In this document: piece by piece, positions 1 to 9,389 of the stretch | Position numbering within the stretch: the first letter of the stretch is position 1 | How the letters are laid out: each line of letters begins with the position of its first letter | From: Lachnospiraceae bacterium | GTDB taxonomy: Bacteria; Bacillota; Clostridia; Lachnospirales; Lachnospiraceae | Reading direction: 5' to 3' | DNA: 64,000 nucleotides | Assembly: GCA_910575005.1 (NCBI GenBank) | Contig: CAJTCL010000004.1 | Coordinates: forward strand, 124,001 to 188,000 | Translations under genes and position numbers: made by a program | Notes under the pieces: generated by a model | What the model was told of the DNA's origin: nothing | The model's input: the letters and a program-made list of their open reading frames with translations, nothing else | The model's database searches: none

Positions 1-3000
1 TACTATTGACGGTAGCATATTTCTTGTTAGAACTACTGTAACTTAAAGTCTTATTGGCAGTTTTTCCAGTAGTGCTGACCGTCGTCTTCAAAGTCACCTT
101 CTTACCAGCGGCAATTCCCTTGGTATTGCTCTTTAAGGTAATCTTTTTCACAGCATGGCTTACCACGGTAATCTTATAAGTTCCCTTTACCTTAGAACCA
201 TCCTGGGCTGTCGCTGTGATAGTCGCTGTTCCTTTACTTTTTCCTGTCACCACACCCTTAGAAGATACGGTGGCAATCTTAGTATTGGAAGATTTCCATT
301 TAACACTCTTATTGGTGGTATTTGATGGTAAAACAGCAGCTTTCAATGTAGCTGTTTTTCCTTTTGCCAGCTTCTTAATGCTTCCACTGACAGATATTGA
401 CTTAACTTTAACCACTGGATTTGGCTGTTCTTCTGCCTTTTTCAATCCTTTTACAGCGGCTGTCAGTGCATCTGCACACTGATCTAATACATCCTGATCA
501 TTTCCAGGTTTCTCGAGCATCGCTTTTGCCTTTTTGTATGCCTGATCAAAGACACTCCAGGATTCCTTGGTGTATTCTTTTTCTTTTCCTTCAAATGCTT
601 TGGCTGCCTTTACTGCCTCAGAAAGTTTTGTGGTATCTGGATTTCCTGTTACAGCCTTGACACTGATGCAGTTGATAATCGGGTCCTGACTGGTACTTGT
701 ACGATTCGGATTGTTTACCAATACATTCAATTCCCCGTCTGTGACTTTCACACGGTATGTCTTAGACACCCATGCATTCTGTCCTAAAGTTAAACCAGAC
801 TCAACTTCCTGTCCCTCCAAAGAGATATTGACATCACGGTCGGACCAAGGATTTTTAAAGGAAAGTGTTACTTCATAGATATTCTTCAATATGCCATCGA
901 AATTGTCTGCTGCTGAGAGTGTCTCAAATGCATAGCGCAGTCCTGACTTCTCTTTATCGAAGGTCACTGTATCTGACATATAGATATAAGATGCTCCTGT
1001 ATCATCTGCGTCATTTCCGCCCTTTACAGCTGCAGAATTTTGATCTGCCGGTGCGCATCCCCATACTGCTCCAGTCTTTGGGTCTGCCCCATATTCCTGA
1101 TCTACATTAGACTGCAGTAATCCCAGTTTTTCTCCTCCAGGAACTTCCAAAGGTTCTGGTGTTCCACAGTTTGCCGTATAGAGTACATAATCATTTTTTA
1201 CTAATTTATCTTTGCTGATCATGACTTGGTAATTGCCAAGCTCATCCTTGCTGTCATCTCCCGCGGAAACTTTTTCTAAGGCTGCTACTGCTTTCTGCAA
1301 ATTAGTAAGAGCTGTTGCCAGTGCAGATGCATTGGAACTTGTATTTCCATATACGGTCTGCGCCTCAGAAAGTTTCGTCTGCATTGCTGCCCAGCTTGCC
1401 TCTGTGTAGAGAATAGAGGTCAGATTCTTAGCTCGGTAAATCCAAACACCAAGTTCTTCTTTCAGTTCCTCCACAGGTTTGTTTTCTGGCTTGATCTGCA
1501 AACCATCCACAGCCTTTAGGAGAGCTTCTCTGACAGCTTCCAGTTCTGTCCTAGAGATACTAGTCTTTTTAAGCAAGTTTTCTGCATCTGTAAGTGCTTT
1601 GCTAAACACTTCTGTTGTCTCAACAGTATAACTTGTAATATCAAGTTTCTTGGCAGCATCCACTTCTTTCTGAAGATTTTCTCTGTTTACCGTGGATACA
1701 TCCAGTTTACCAATTGCATCCTCAATTGCCGCTGCTGCCTGATCTACGCTTGTCTGTGTGGCACCTGCACGGATCAATTGTTCCATGCCGGCTGCCGCTG
1801 CCGTGTCAAGCGCTGCAAAAGACTGTTCCGAATAGTCCGCACGATTTAATACTCCTGCCTGATTCAATTGTTCTTTTAAACTGCTGCGGTCTGCCTCTGA
1901 CTTGCCCTGGATGGCAATCCAACTTAAGATAGGTGCATCTTGATTTCCTCTTTCTACAGACAAGGTAACGTCCGCTTTCTGGCTCACCTTCAAATCCTTT
2001 GTAACATTAAAAGTTTTGGGATCTGATTTTGTACCACAAGTTCCCAACTCGGTAGCGGCATCTCCAATATAAGCTTTCAAAATCATTGGCCGCTTCTCAA
2101 AATCACCATACCACCAATCATGGAAGCCAAAGGTGACAGCATAATCGCCGGCATCCATTGGAATCTTATACTGAATCTTATCTCCCACAGGGTCATACCA
2201 GCCAGATTCATTGGTTGTGGTAGCTCCATATGCGTTAGCTTGCATCAGATAACCCCAGGAACCATTGGTATATTTTTTGTCTGCAGCATCATTCTTAAGT
2301 CCTGCTGCATCTTTTAATCCCGCATATTGTGTGGAGTCTGCCCAGCCGCAGTCAATAAAATACTGCACATTTTCCGGCACAATCTGTACTGTCTGCTTAA
2401 TTTCATATTCTGTGCCGTCAATCACTGCTGTTCCTTTTACAACTGTGGTAGTAAAATCAGCTCCTGTAAACTGAGCAGCTTTCACTGCTTCCCATACCAC
2501 TTCTTTTTCTACCGTAGTTCCTCCCATAGTATCTGCCTTGATTGTTTTGGGAAGATGAGGAATCACACCATTTACAGTACTGATAACCGTCTGTTCTGGG
2601 ATTCCGGTCACAGTAGTGTCTTCTGGGTCAAATTCTGATACCAGAATAAAGCTGATCATTGGATTATTGTTGCTATTTCCAGAACTCTTGACCGCTTTGA
2701 CGCTCAATGTTCCGTCTTCTGCCATGACCGTCTTATAGGTCTTGGAGATTCCATTCCCTGGAACAAGCTTGCTGTCTTTTGTCTCTCCATTGATGATAAG
2801 ATCTGTATATCTTCCACCGTTATTCCAGGGATCTTTCATGGCTACTGTCACCATATAAGTTCCTTGTGGCAGATCGAATTGATACTCCATTCCTTCTGAA
2901 CGCTCACGGACACTCGTCCAGCGGTCATCTGTGGTATAATATGCCTGACTTTCGCCTATGTAACCCCAGTTTTTGCCAGACACGGCATCTTTGCCATATG

Positions 3001-5464
3001 CCTGATCTAAAATACTGTTAAATCGTCCAAACTGCTCGTCTGACGCCGGAGAATAGAGATTGGAAGTACCTGCATCCACAAAATAGAGTACTTTACCCTC
3101 AGGAACCTTTGGTGTTCCAGCTGCCACATTTGACACATTACCAAAGGAATCTTCCACCTGGATATAATATTTTGTACCATTGGTCAGTCCTTTGATCACT
3201 GCTGAATTGGTAACCGTAGTCACAAACTGATCTAAATTCTGCTCAGAAGTTCCATATTTTACGGTATAATTGCCGCTGCCGCTTACTGCATCAAAGGTAA
3301 TGGACAGTGCTCCATCATATGCAGATACTTTACGAATGGTCGCCTTACCAGCTAAGGAGACATCTCCGCTAATAATTTCCGCATGGCTTAAAGTGAGGGA
3401 AGTTCCCTTCATAGTCCCATTATCTGCTGTGACAGATTCATCAATACTCACTTGAATGGTATGCTTTCCTTCTGCTAATTTTCCAGTATCACAGAGAATC
3501 GCTTCTGGCATTTCTGTCTCATCATACAGACTTACCTGCTGCGGTGCCCCGCCATCCACAGAAACATTTACAATTGTACCCTTAGCTCCTTTTGCTGCAT
3601 ATACAACTGCACGAGTTCCCTCAAATGTAAACACTGCTGTGGCATTTTTATCTGTTGTACTCTGATCTTTCCAAGTTCCAGTATAAGTAAACTTATTGAG
3701 ATCAGATACTTCCACACCTGTATCAGATGGCTTGGTCACATCCGCTTCCACAATCTCCTTAAAGTTATTCATATCAGCTTTAACTTCAATCACATAGGTG
3801 GAGACTGAATTTGCAGGCAATGTGACATTTAAGATACCGTCTGCAACGTTTTGGGTATCTACCAGTTCACAATTTTTTTCATCTGATGTACGGTAAACCT
3901 TGGCCTCTCCTCTTTCCTGGAAGGCAGATAAATCTACGGTCGTACTGCACTCTCCAGAAAAATTCTGTGCCACAATCACTAATTCTGTTCCGTCTGGAGA
4001 GAGGGCTGCACACATGTTGTCATCACCAATGTCAATCATGGTATATCCAGCTTTTAGATACTTGCTGTACTGCATCATTGTATAAAACTGCTTAGTCACT
4101 ACCCAGTAACCTTCATCTGGAACGCCCTTTTTCTTGCTTCCATTGCTATTAATCAGGTTGGTATGGTAATCTGGCACAGGGCCGTCAGATTCAAATACAC
4201 AGTGAATCAATCCCCAGTTTTCGTCATGTTTGAGACATTCATATTCACTGTCTGCTACCAGCCATGCCACCCATGCAGAAGGCTGCATATACTTCAAGTC
4301 TGCCATAATGCCCTCGCTCTGGCTCTTGGTCTGCGCTTCGGTCATAGAAGCATGATCATGCTTGCCGCCGCCCTTGGTGATCTCTGACATCCACAATTCT
4401 TTGTCATAAGATTTTGCCAGCTTGCGCAGGGTATGGCGTTCGCTGTCGCTGCCGCTGTAAGTATGAGCTCCGATGGTAGTCATACTGTTCTTAGCTTCAG
4501 CGGTCAACTTTTTAAAAGAATTAATTGCATTACTTAAAGCTGTCTCATCGGTACCTGTAATCTCAATTCCATCCAGAGAACCGCCAAATTCCTGAGCTTC
4601 CAAAGCCCTCTGCATTGCCAACAGCATATTAGACTGTTCTGCACCTGGTTTAAAGACACAGCCCTCCTGCTTGGTGCTGCCATTCCCCCAATAATTGGTA
4701 TCAGGCTCGTTCATTGGTTCAATATAATCCACATGAGCGCCATACTTTTTACTGAGGTCATTGTCAATCCATTTTGCCGCTCTCGCCATATAAAGAGCAA
4801 AATCATCATATTTATCTGTCTTTAAGTTCGAGGTTGCATCTACTCCCCCAGTAGAACTCCCAGATTTTGTCATATAATAGGGCGGAGAATTGGAAAATAC
4901 CTCGTTGATAATATCATTTTCAGTACCATTTTTCTCAGCAGTGTCTTTGCGCCACTTGTTGGCCTGCTCCAACATCCAAAGCTGCCCTGCGTCATTCATA
5001 TCCTCAGTTTTCTTGTTGTAAAATGTTTCTGCATCAAAAGTTCCTGTGCCGTCTGACTTACCTGTCATATCCACCGTCCAGCCTGGAACCAGTCCTTCCA
5101 CACGCTTGATGGAAGTGTCCTCCTTGTCGCCGCCGCCGACATTATAGCGGACAATGTTCAGATTCAAATAGTCAGGTGAAAATGCCAGCTCCGCAATCTC
5201 CTCTCGGTCTGGCTTCCCATTTTCGTTAAAATCCTGATCGCCCCATGAGCCAATCACATTCCCCCACCAGCACAGGGATGAACCCCAGCCTTTCAAGGTT
5301 TGATAATGAATTTGGGGATTGACTGAAATCTCTCCAGCCGCCACATTTTCCCCAGCTGCGTCCACAGTCGCTGCCGGCAATTCGCCGCCAACTGTACCTG
5401 CCAGCATAACGCCTGACAGCATCCCCGCCAGGAAACGTTTCCAACGCTTTTTCCTCTCTCTCAT
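1..5464 (-). CDS. Secreted multidomain GH30 endo-beta-1,6-galactanase-like enzyme (3' end outside window)
   Basis: The reading frame is open from the ATG at 5464 to the left edge, so at least 1821 codons are present and the C-terminus is missing. Residues 1-38 are a signal peptide with a very basic N-terminus. The GH30 domain spans about 45-560. It contains a GWGSSLCWWGN stretch resembling GH30 subfamily 5, the acid/base in EPMNEPD (Glu253) and the nucleophile in LWMSEI (Glu361). Then come a beta-sandwich domain (about 573-690), Fn3 (695-785), malectin-like module 1 (790-938), a Big_4-like domain (946-1033), malectin-like module 2 (1031-1178), FIVAR-type helical repeats (1188-1400), malectin-like module 3 (1421-1600), another FIVAR (1605-1678) and Big_2 domains from 1683 to the edge. 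GH30_5 enzymes cut beta-1,6-galactan side chains of arabinogalactan, so dietary plant arabinogalactan is the inferred substrate. The SD is AGAGGAGAAGC just before the ATG. Cell-wall anchoring cannot be judged because the C-terminus is not in the window. Confidence 0.88.
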   Translation of the reverse strand, partial: MRERKKRWKRFLAGMLSGVMLAGTVGGELPAATVDAAGENVAAGEISVNPQIHYQTLKGWGSSLCWWGNVIGSWGDQDFNENGKPDREEIAELAFSPDYLNLNIVRYNVGGGDKEDTSIKRVEGLVPGWTVDMTGKSDGTGTFDAETFYNKKTEDMNDAGQLWMLEQANKWRKDTAEKNGTENDIINEVFSNSPPYYMTKSGSSTGGVDATSNLKTDKYDDFALYMARAAKWIDNDLSKKYGAHVDYIEPMNEPDTNYWGNGSTKQEGCVFKPGAEQSNMLLAMQRALEAQEFGGSLDGIEITGTDETALSNAINSFKKLTAEAKNSMTTIGAHTYSGSDSERHTLRKLAKSYDKELWMSEITKGGGKHDHASMTEAQTKSQSEGIMADLKYMQPSAWVAWLVADSEYECLKHDENWGLIHCVFESDGPVPDYHTNLINSNGSKKKGVPDEGYWVVTKQFYTMMQYSKYLKAGYTMIDIGDDNMCAALSPDGTELVIVAQNFSGECSTTVDLSAFQERGEAKVYRTSDEKNCELVDTQNVADGILNVTLPANSVSTYVIEVKADMNNFKEIVEADVTKPSDTGVEVSDLNKFTYTGTWKDQSTTDKNATAVFTFEGTRAVVYAAKGAKGTIVNVSVDGGAPQQVSLYDETEMPEAILCDTGKLAEGKHTIQVSIDESVTADNGTMKGTSLTLSHAEIISGDVSLAGKATIRKVSAYDGALSITFDAVSGSGNYTVKYGTSEQNLDQFVTTVTNSAVIKGLTNGTKYYIQVEDSFGNVSNVAAGTPKVPEGKVLYFVDAGTSNLYSPASDEQFGRFNSILDQAYGKDAVSGKNWGYIGESQAYYTTDDRWTSVRERSEGMEYQFDLPQGTYMVTVAMKDPWNNGGRYTDLIINGETKDSKLVPGNGISKTYKTVMAEDGTLSVKAVKSSGNSNNNPMISFILVSEFDPEDTTVTGIPEQTVISTVNGVIPHLPKTIKADTMGGTTVEKEVVWEAVKAAQFTGADFTTTVVKGTAVIDGTEYEIKQTVQIVPENVQYFIDCGWADSTQYAGLKDAAGLKNDAADKKYTNGSWGYLMQANAYGATTTNESGWYDPVGDKIQYKIPMDAGDYAVTFGFHDWWYGDFEKRPMILKAYIGDAATELGTCGTKSDPKTFNVTKDLKVSQKADVTLSVERGNQDAPILSWIAIQGKSEADRSSLKEQLNQAGVLNRADYSEQSFAALDTAAAAGMEQLIRAGATQTSVDQAAAAIEDAIGKLDVSTVNRENLQKEVDAAKKLDITSYTVETTEVFSKALTDAENLLKKTSISRTELEAVREALLKAVDGLQIKPENKPVEELKEELGVWIYRAKNLTSILYTEASWAAMQTKLSEAQTVYGNTSSNASALATALTNLQKAVAALEKVSAGDDSKDELGNYQVMISKDKLVKNDYVLYTANCGTPEPLEVPGGEKLGLLQSNVDQEYGADPKTGAVWGCAPADQNSAAVKGGNDADDTGASYIYMSDTVTFDKEKSGLRYAFETLSAADNFDGILKNIYEVTLSFKNPWSDRDVNISLEGQEVESGLTLGQNAWVSKTYRVKVTDGELNVLVNNPNRTSTSQDPIINCISVKAVTGNPDTTKLSEAVKAAKAFEGKEKEYTKESWSVFDQAYKKAKAMLEKPGNDQDVLDQCADALTAAVKGLKKAEEQPNPVVKVKSISVSGSIKKLAKGKTATLKAAVLPSNTTNKSVKWKSSNTKIATVSSKGVVTGKSKGTATITATAQDGSKVKGTYKITVVSHAVKKITLKSNTKGIAAGKKVTLKTTVSTTGKTANKTLSYSSSNKKYATVNS

Positions 5465-5585
5465 ATGCTTCTCCTCTCTTTTTTATATTTTTTAGGAAGT
5501 TTATCCTATAAAAATCCCATTCCTGTACCAGACCTGCAAGCCATTTGCATTTACTTGTCCATCTAATGGGATCTTCATATACTTA

Positions 5586-5614
5586 ATTTTAGTTTGTTTT
5601 TGTAAAATTTTCAA
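5586..5614 (-). promoter_or_regulatory. Sigma-A-type promoter for the GH30 gene
   Basis: On the minus strand TTGAAA (5609-5614) and TAAAAT (5586-5591) are separated by exactly 17 nt. They lie about 120 nt upstream of the GH30 start codon, between that gene and the palindromic element. Confidence 0.55.
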
Positions 5615-5634
5615 GATATTTTAGTAAATTTTTA

Positions 5635-5810
5635 GTAACAGTTTAGCCATCAGACACATTATGTGTAAATCATGCTTGCATGAATGAACATATAATGTGT
5701 CTGATGAGCGGAGCGCCCATTAAGCCTCAGACAGAAGCTGCATTAGCAGCGAATAGCCTGCTTTGCAGGCGGTCTGTGGCTTGTCTAATGGGCGTGGGCT
5801 AAACTGTTAC
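5635..5810. repeat. 176-bp palindromic, multi-hairpin intergenic element (MITE-like)
   Basis: Perfect 14-bp terminal inverted repeats, GTAACAGTTTAGCC (5635-5648) and its complement (5797-5810), enclose two large nested branches. The first pairs ATCAGACACATTAT (5649-5662) with 5692-5705. The second pairs CGCCCATTA (5714-5722) with 5786-5794 and contains further hairpins (GCTGCATTAGCAGC and GCCTGCTTTGCAGGC). There is no ORF inside. The folding is cloverleaf-like on either strand. It sits between the HSP90/helical operon and the GH30 promoter, so it could also act as a transcriptional insulator. Mobility is inferred from the terminal repeats only. Confidence 0.7.
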
Positions 5811-5816
5811 AAAAAC

Positions 5817-7040
5817 TCATATACGCAAACACTTTTCACTCAAAAAACACTCTTGATAAGTTCTCTTGATTTCCACATATCCAAACCGCTTGCGCGCCTG
5901 ATCCATCTGTTCTCCTATCAGATCCGCCTGTTTTTCAAAATATGCGGCTGCCTCCAGACAAGACCACTCCTTATTTTCATCTTGACTATTCTCTTTTCCC
6001 AACTGCAAGCTCACTTGTTCCACCCCTTTTGCATGCAGCATCTGAAAATAACAATTCCAGCAAAGCGCCCAATACATGGAATCCAGCGGCGTCTGCGTCT
6101 GTTCCCTACAATCTTTATCATCTTTTTGCGCCAAACGCAGACATTCCTGCGGCTTTGACCAGTCTCCAGCCAGAGTATGGAACAAGATGACATGGGTATC
6201 TTCTACATCCTTTTGCTCTGGTCTCGCATAAAAACTTTGCCATTCCCCAAAAAATTTTTTGAACATCTCGCTTTTTCCAAGCCTCAAGCAATCCATAAGC
6301 GCCCGATCCTTCATCTCCCCCTCGTCCGCCTGCTGGCATCTGTCGAAACACCAGCGGTATTTGGCTGGGATTTCACGTCTACAAACCTTTGATACCATGT
6401 CTTGCGCTTCCTCAAATTCATCCATCAGTATATGAAACCCAAGCATTGGTCTTGCATAAGTACAGACATAGCACCAATTGTTAAAATGTGCCTTTTTGAG
6501 TTTTTTCACTGCTTTCTTTGCCAACTCTCGATCTTTATTAAAAAAAGCTAATCTTAAGACTTCCCGATAATTGCCATTGTTCCATTCACTCCCATACTTA
6601 CTTTCCAAATCCAGAAATATGCCCAGCATACGCTCCATCTTCTGATCGTCAATCTGGGGATATTCACAATAAAAATTCAAAATTTCTGCAGCAATATCGA
6701 TCTGCCATTCTCTTGCAAACGATCCTAAATGCCCCCCTAACTGCTGCACACAGTCCTTATGAAACCTTTCTGCTATCTGAAAAGCCAAATGCAATTGATT
6801 GATTTTGGTTCTGCGAACAAACCAAAACAATTTCGACATATTGCAAAAATATACCTGCCAATCCCCTCTCTCTCTGGCAAGAGGCAAAATCCGTTCCAAT
6901 ACCGGAACTAATGCTTCGGCATTGTTATCCCAGTCCTCATAATCTCCCTCTGTCAATTGATTTGCCTGTTCTACCAATTCCCACAGCTTATCATCTGCGA
7001 CATGTTTCCTCTCAAAAGCTCCCAGAATCGCACGACTCAT
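5817..7040 (-). CDS. Helical (TPR-like) partner protein of the HSP90-like ATPase
   Basis: The protein has 407 residues, no signal peptide and no membrane segment, and is predicted almost entirely alpha-helical with a repeating pattern of aromatic and charged residues that suggests a TPR or other helical-hairpin solenoid. I recognise no catalytic motif. Its ATG overlaps the stop of the upstream HSP90-like gene in an ATGA arrangement, so the two are probably translationally coupled and made in fixed proportion. By analogy with HSP90 co-chaperones that use TPR domains, it may be the dedicated partner or client adaptor of that ATPase. This is inference from position and fold only. Several Cys and Trp residues occur in the central part (for example WCYVC) but do not form an obvious metal site. 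Confidence 0.65.
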   Translation of the reverse strand: MSRAILGAFERKHVADDKLWELVEQANQLTEGDYEDWDNNAEALVPVLERILPLARERGDWQVYFCNMSKLFWFVRRTKINQLHLAFQIAERFHKDCVQQLGGHLGSFAREWQIDIAAEILNFYCEYPQIDDQKMERMLGIFLDLESKYGSEWNNGNYREVLRLAFFNKDRELAKKAVKKLKKAHFNNWCYVCTYARPMLGFHILMDEFEEAQDMVSKVCRREIPAKYRWCFDRCQQADEGEMKDRALMDCLRLGKSEMFKKFFGEWQSFYARPEQKDVEDTHVILFHTLAGDWSKPQECLRLAQKDDKDCREQTQTPLDSMYWALCWNCYFQMLHAKGVEQVSLQLGKENSQDENKEWSCLEAAAYFEKQADLIGEQMDQARKRFGYVEIKRTYQECFLSEKCLRI

Positions 7041-8848
7041 ACATTCCCCCCCAATCCATACTCAATGATTTGAATCAATCCTCTATTTAAAATCTCCTTC
7101 TCCTGCTCTCCAAGCGTATAATGGCCAGCCAACATCGCATGTACATACAATACTTGTGCCATATTCTCTGTCATCACTGGATCTTGTATCTGCGCCAGAC
7201 GCCGAACGAGAGGATTCCTAGCATTTAAATACAGCTTTGCCGCATAGCCACAGGAAAACTCACCTAAATCAAACCCCTCCATAAATTCTGAAAATCCGCC
7301 ATTTCCAAAAGAGCTGTTTAAAAAACTATCTGCCCCTGCTACATACAAGGCAGGCACATCTGCTGGCTCAAACTGCTTGAGCACCACAGAACATCGAAGA
7401 GAATCCAGCGCCCATTCTGCCGCTGACACCAGTCCCTCCAGTTCTGTGCTCATTTCGCTGGACGGCTCCTCCAACAACTCTCCATAGGAAGTTTCATCAA
7501 ACATTTCCACGCGAATTCCCTGATAATAATGTCTTAAAAGCTGTAAAAGTTTCGTATCATAGATATATCCAGCGTTGATCATCACCCGGGCAGTGCCAAC
7601 CAATGGCAATACTCTGCGGTAATCATCAATCTGCGCACAGTAATATACAGGTAGTTTTTTGGCCGCCTGCAAAATCTGCAGTCCAGTCAGATCGCCCATA
7701 TTGGTGACAAATGTCAAAAATGGAAAGAACAATTTATAAACCTGCTCATTCTCCACAGCAAGTGATTTAATCGCCGCATTATGTATCAAGGTAAGCCGTT
7801 TTAATTTTTCCACATCATATTGGGAGAGAGAAACAAAATAATCAAACAGCGCCTTCTCAATCTCATTTCTGGTTTTCGCTAATTGGTGATCTGAGACAAA
7901 TCCCTCTCTAGAAGCCATCGGAGTAAGATTTTGTGCGTTAAGAACACAATGAGTAAAAAATGCCCATTTGGGAATTAGCTCTTTGCCATCCTCTGTAATC
8001 AGCATGTCTTTTAAAAATATCTTATGGCGCCCCATTGTCGCGGCGCTGGTCTGATGATCTGAGATAAACGCGTAGCCTCTCAGCCCTTCTCCGACAAGGG
8101 GAACGACGCCAAAAAATTTCTCCTCAAACATTAATTCCCCAAACCGCATAATCTCCTCTCCGCTGCAAAAAGACTGCCGCCAGGGAATAAAAGCGTCATT
8201 GATGCGCCTGTGACCTTCATCCCCCTCAAATTCCACCGGAACCCGAATCAAAAATCCATATTCTTTTAACAGTTCGATTACCCTCTCTTCCCCATAGCGA
8301 GTCCCCATCTTCCTGCTAAGCTTGAGTGTCACCTCTGTTCCTGGTTTTAGCTCTTTGGATTCCTCTGTCACCTGATAAGTTCCGTCGCTGCGCCCCAGCC
8401 ACTGAAAGCCCTGTTGTTCTCTGATCGAACGGCTGCGAACTAAAATCTCATCTGTCACCAAAAAACAGGACAACAGTCCGATTCCAAACTGTCCGATATA
8501 TCCTGTGCGCCGCATCTCTCCGCGCTTAGAGGATTGTCCAATCACAGACAAAAATGTATGAATCTCTTCACAACTGAGTCCGATTCCATTATCAGAAAAA
8601 ATCAGTACCGCCTGCCCGTCTGATTCCCTGTGATAAGCAATCCAAATCTTCCCATTTGTAAAGTCCGGTTCTTGCGCCCGCCGTGCTTCAATGGCATCCA
8701 CTGCATTCTGCAAAAGCTCCCGCAAAAATACATCAGCACTGGAATAAAGGTTTTCACTGAGAAGGCGAATAATTCCTTTTAAATCCACCTGAAAACTAAA
8801 ATCCTCTGCTGCTCCCCCTTTTCCTCTCCCTTTTTTCGTAGTACCCAT
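7037..8848 (-). CDS. HSP90-family (HtpG-like) ATPase
   Basis: The 603-residue protein has the GHKL ATP-binding fold of HSP90: RELLQNAVDAIE (Glu44 and Asn48 for catalysis and Mg2+), DNGIGL (86-91) and the lid motif GQFGIG (119-124). In the middle segment, NLTPMASREGF (around residue 320) corresponds to the HtpG loop carrying the arginine that senses the gamma phosphate. The length is close to E. coli HtpG (624), but the sequence diverges and the first 15 residues are basic and Gly-rich. It is therefore better named an HSP90 family protein than htpG. It is followed, with a 4-nt overlap, by a helical partner gene. The SD is GAAAGGA. I saw no CIRCE element upstream, so heat-shock control by HrcA is not supported. 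Cytosolic. Confidence 0.85.
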   Translation of the reverse strand: MGTTKKGRGKGGAAEDFSFQVDLKGIIRLLSENLYSSADVFLRELLQNAVDAIEARRAQEPDFTNGKIWIAYHRESDGQAVLIFSDNGIGLSCEEIHTFLSVIGQSSKRGEMRRTGYIGQFGIGLLSCFLVTDEILVRSRSIREQQGFQWLGRSDGTYQVTEESKELKPGTEVTLKLSRKMGTRYGEERVIELLKEYGFLIRVPVEFEGDEGHRRINDAFIPWRQSFCSGEEIMRFGELMFEEKFFGVVPLVGEGLRGYAFISDHQTSAATMGRHKIFLKDMLITEDGKELIPKWAFFTHCVLNAQNLTPMASREGFVSDHQLAKTRNEIEKALFDYFVSLSQYDVEKLKRLTLIHNAAIKSLAVENEQVYKLFFPFLTFVTNMGDLTGLQILQAAKKLPVYYCAQIDDYRRVLPLVGTARVMINAGYIYDTKLLQLLRHYYQGIRVEMFDETSYGELLEEPSSEMSTELEGLVSAAEWALDSLRCSVVLKQFEPADVPALYVAGADSFLNSSFGNGGFSEFMEGFDLGEFSCGYAAKLYLNARNPLVRRLAQIQDPVMTENMAQVLYVHAMLAGHYTLGEQEKEILNRGLIQIIEYGLGGNV

Positions 8849-8957
8849 AAATCCAAATCCTTTCTTTACAGCTATAATTACAAATATTTCTTTTCATATT
8901 TTACCATACTAACTTATTTTACTATAATTACCTTTGCGAGACAAGGCTAGTCCCTTA

Positions 8958-9037
8958 GATTCAAGAACGCCATCGGCGTTCTTGCTGCGGGGTGCGAACC
9001 AGCTCTACTGACACAAAAAAATCCGCACCCCTGCAAT
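8958..9037. repeat. Dispersed structured repeat, copy A
   Basis: An 80-bp stretch starts with the hairpin CAAGAACGCC...GGCGTTCTTG. A second stem follows, in which TGCGGGGTGCG pairs with CGCACCCCTGCA and encloses the loop hairpin CAGCTCTACTG. The same layout recurs at 26804-26884 and in shorter form at 9316-9370. There is no coding potential. Confidence 0.65.
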
Positions 9038-9250
9038 CCGCCGAAGGCTTTATCTTAGTTGGAGTTTCAATTTATTCAATGGTTCCTCTAATATCTCTTC
9101 CTTATTTACAGATCTTTCTCCAGATTAATTATATACCTTACATTCTTTTACTACAAGAGTAGACAACAAACGAAACCACTTGTAGAAAGATACCCACACA
9201 TTATTGTTTTTAATATGATCAGATATATACAGGCATTTCCAATCATATAA

Positions 9251-9290
9251 AAACCGTTGTACAAAAATTCTATTCTCTGTACAACGGTTT
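9251..9290. terminator. Hairpin terminator, probably for the cysteine protease gene
   Basis: A perfect 13-bp stem (AAACCGTTGTACA at 9251-9263 with 9278-9290) is followed on the minus strand by TTTTTAT. It lies 100 nt after the protease stop and 400 nt upstream of the HSP90-like gene. Confidence 0.6.
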
Positions 9291-9315
9291 CTTATTTTCT
9301 AACCAATATATATGC

Positions 9316-9370
9316 AAAAACACCAAGGCGTTCTTGTGGTGTTGCAAGGCCAGCTCTGCTGAAAACAACC
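9316..9370. repeat. Dispersed structured repeat, shortened copy C
   Basis: Contains GGCGTTCTTG and CAGCTCTGCTG in the same order as copy A, but the first stem is now ACACCA/TGGTGT and the last third is missing. It lies just downstream of the protease stop codon. Confidence 0.45.
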
Positions 9371-9389
9371 AATTACCAATTCCAGGATC

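Larger units (their letters stand above)
8849..9389. other. Gene-free interval with two dispersed-repeat copies and a hairpin
   Basis: About 540 bp without a supported gene. It contains the upstream region of the HSP90-like gene (AT-rich, with several TATAAT-like strings), two copies of a structured repeat (8958-9037 and 9316-9370) and one strong terminator-like hairpin (9251-9290). The remainder shows nothing recognisable. Confidence 0.6.

Noticed and set aside
5226-5444. Minus-strand frame of 72 codons
   Set aside because: Out of frame within the 5' part of the GH30 gene.
8849-8950. CIRCE heat-shock operator before the HSP90-like gene
   Set aside because: No TTAGCACTC-N9-GAGTGCTAA or near match found by eye.
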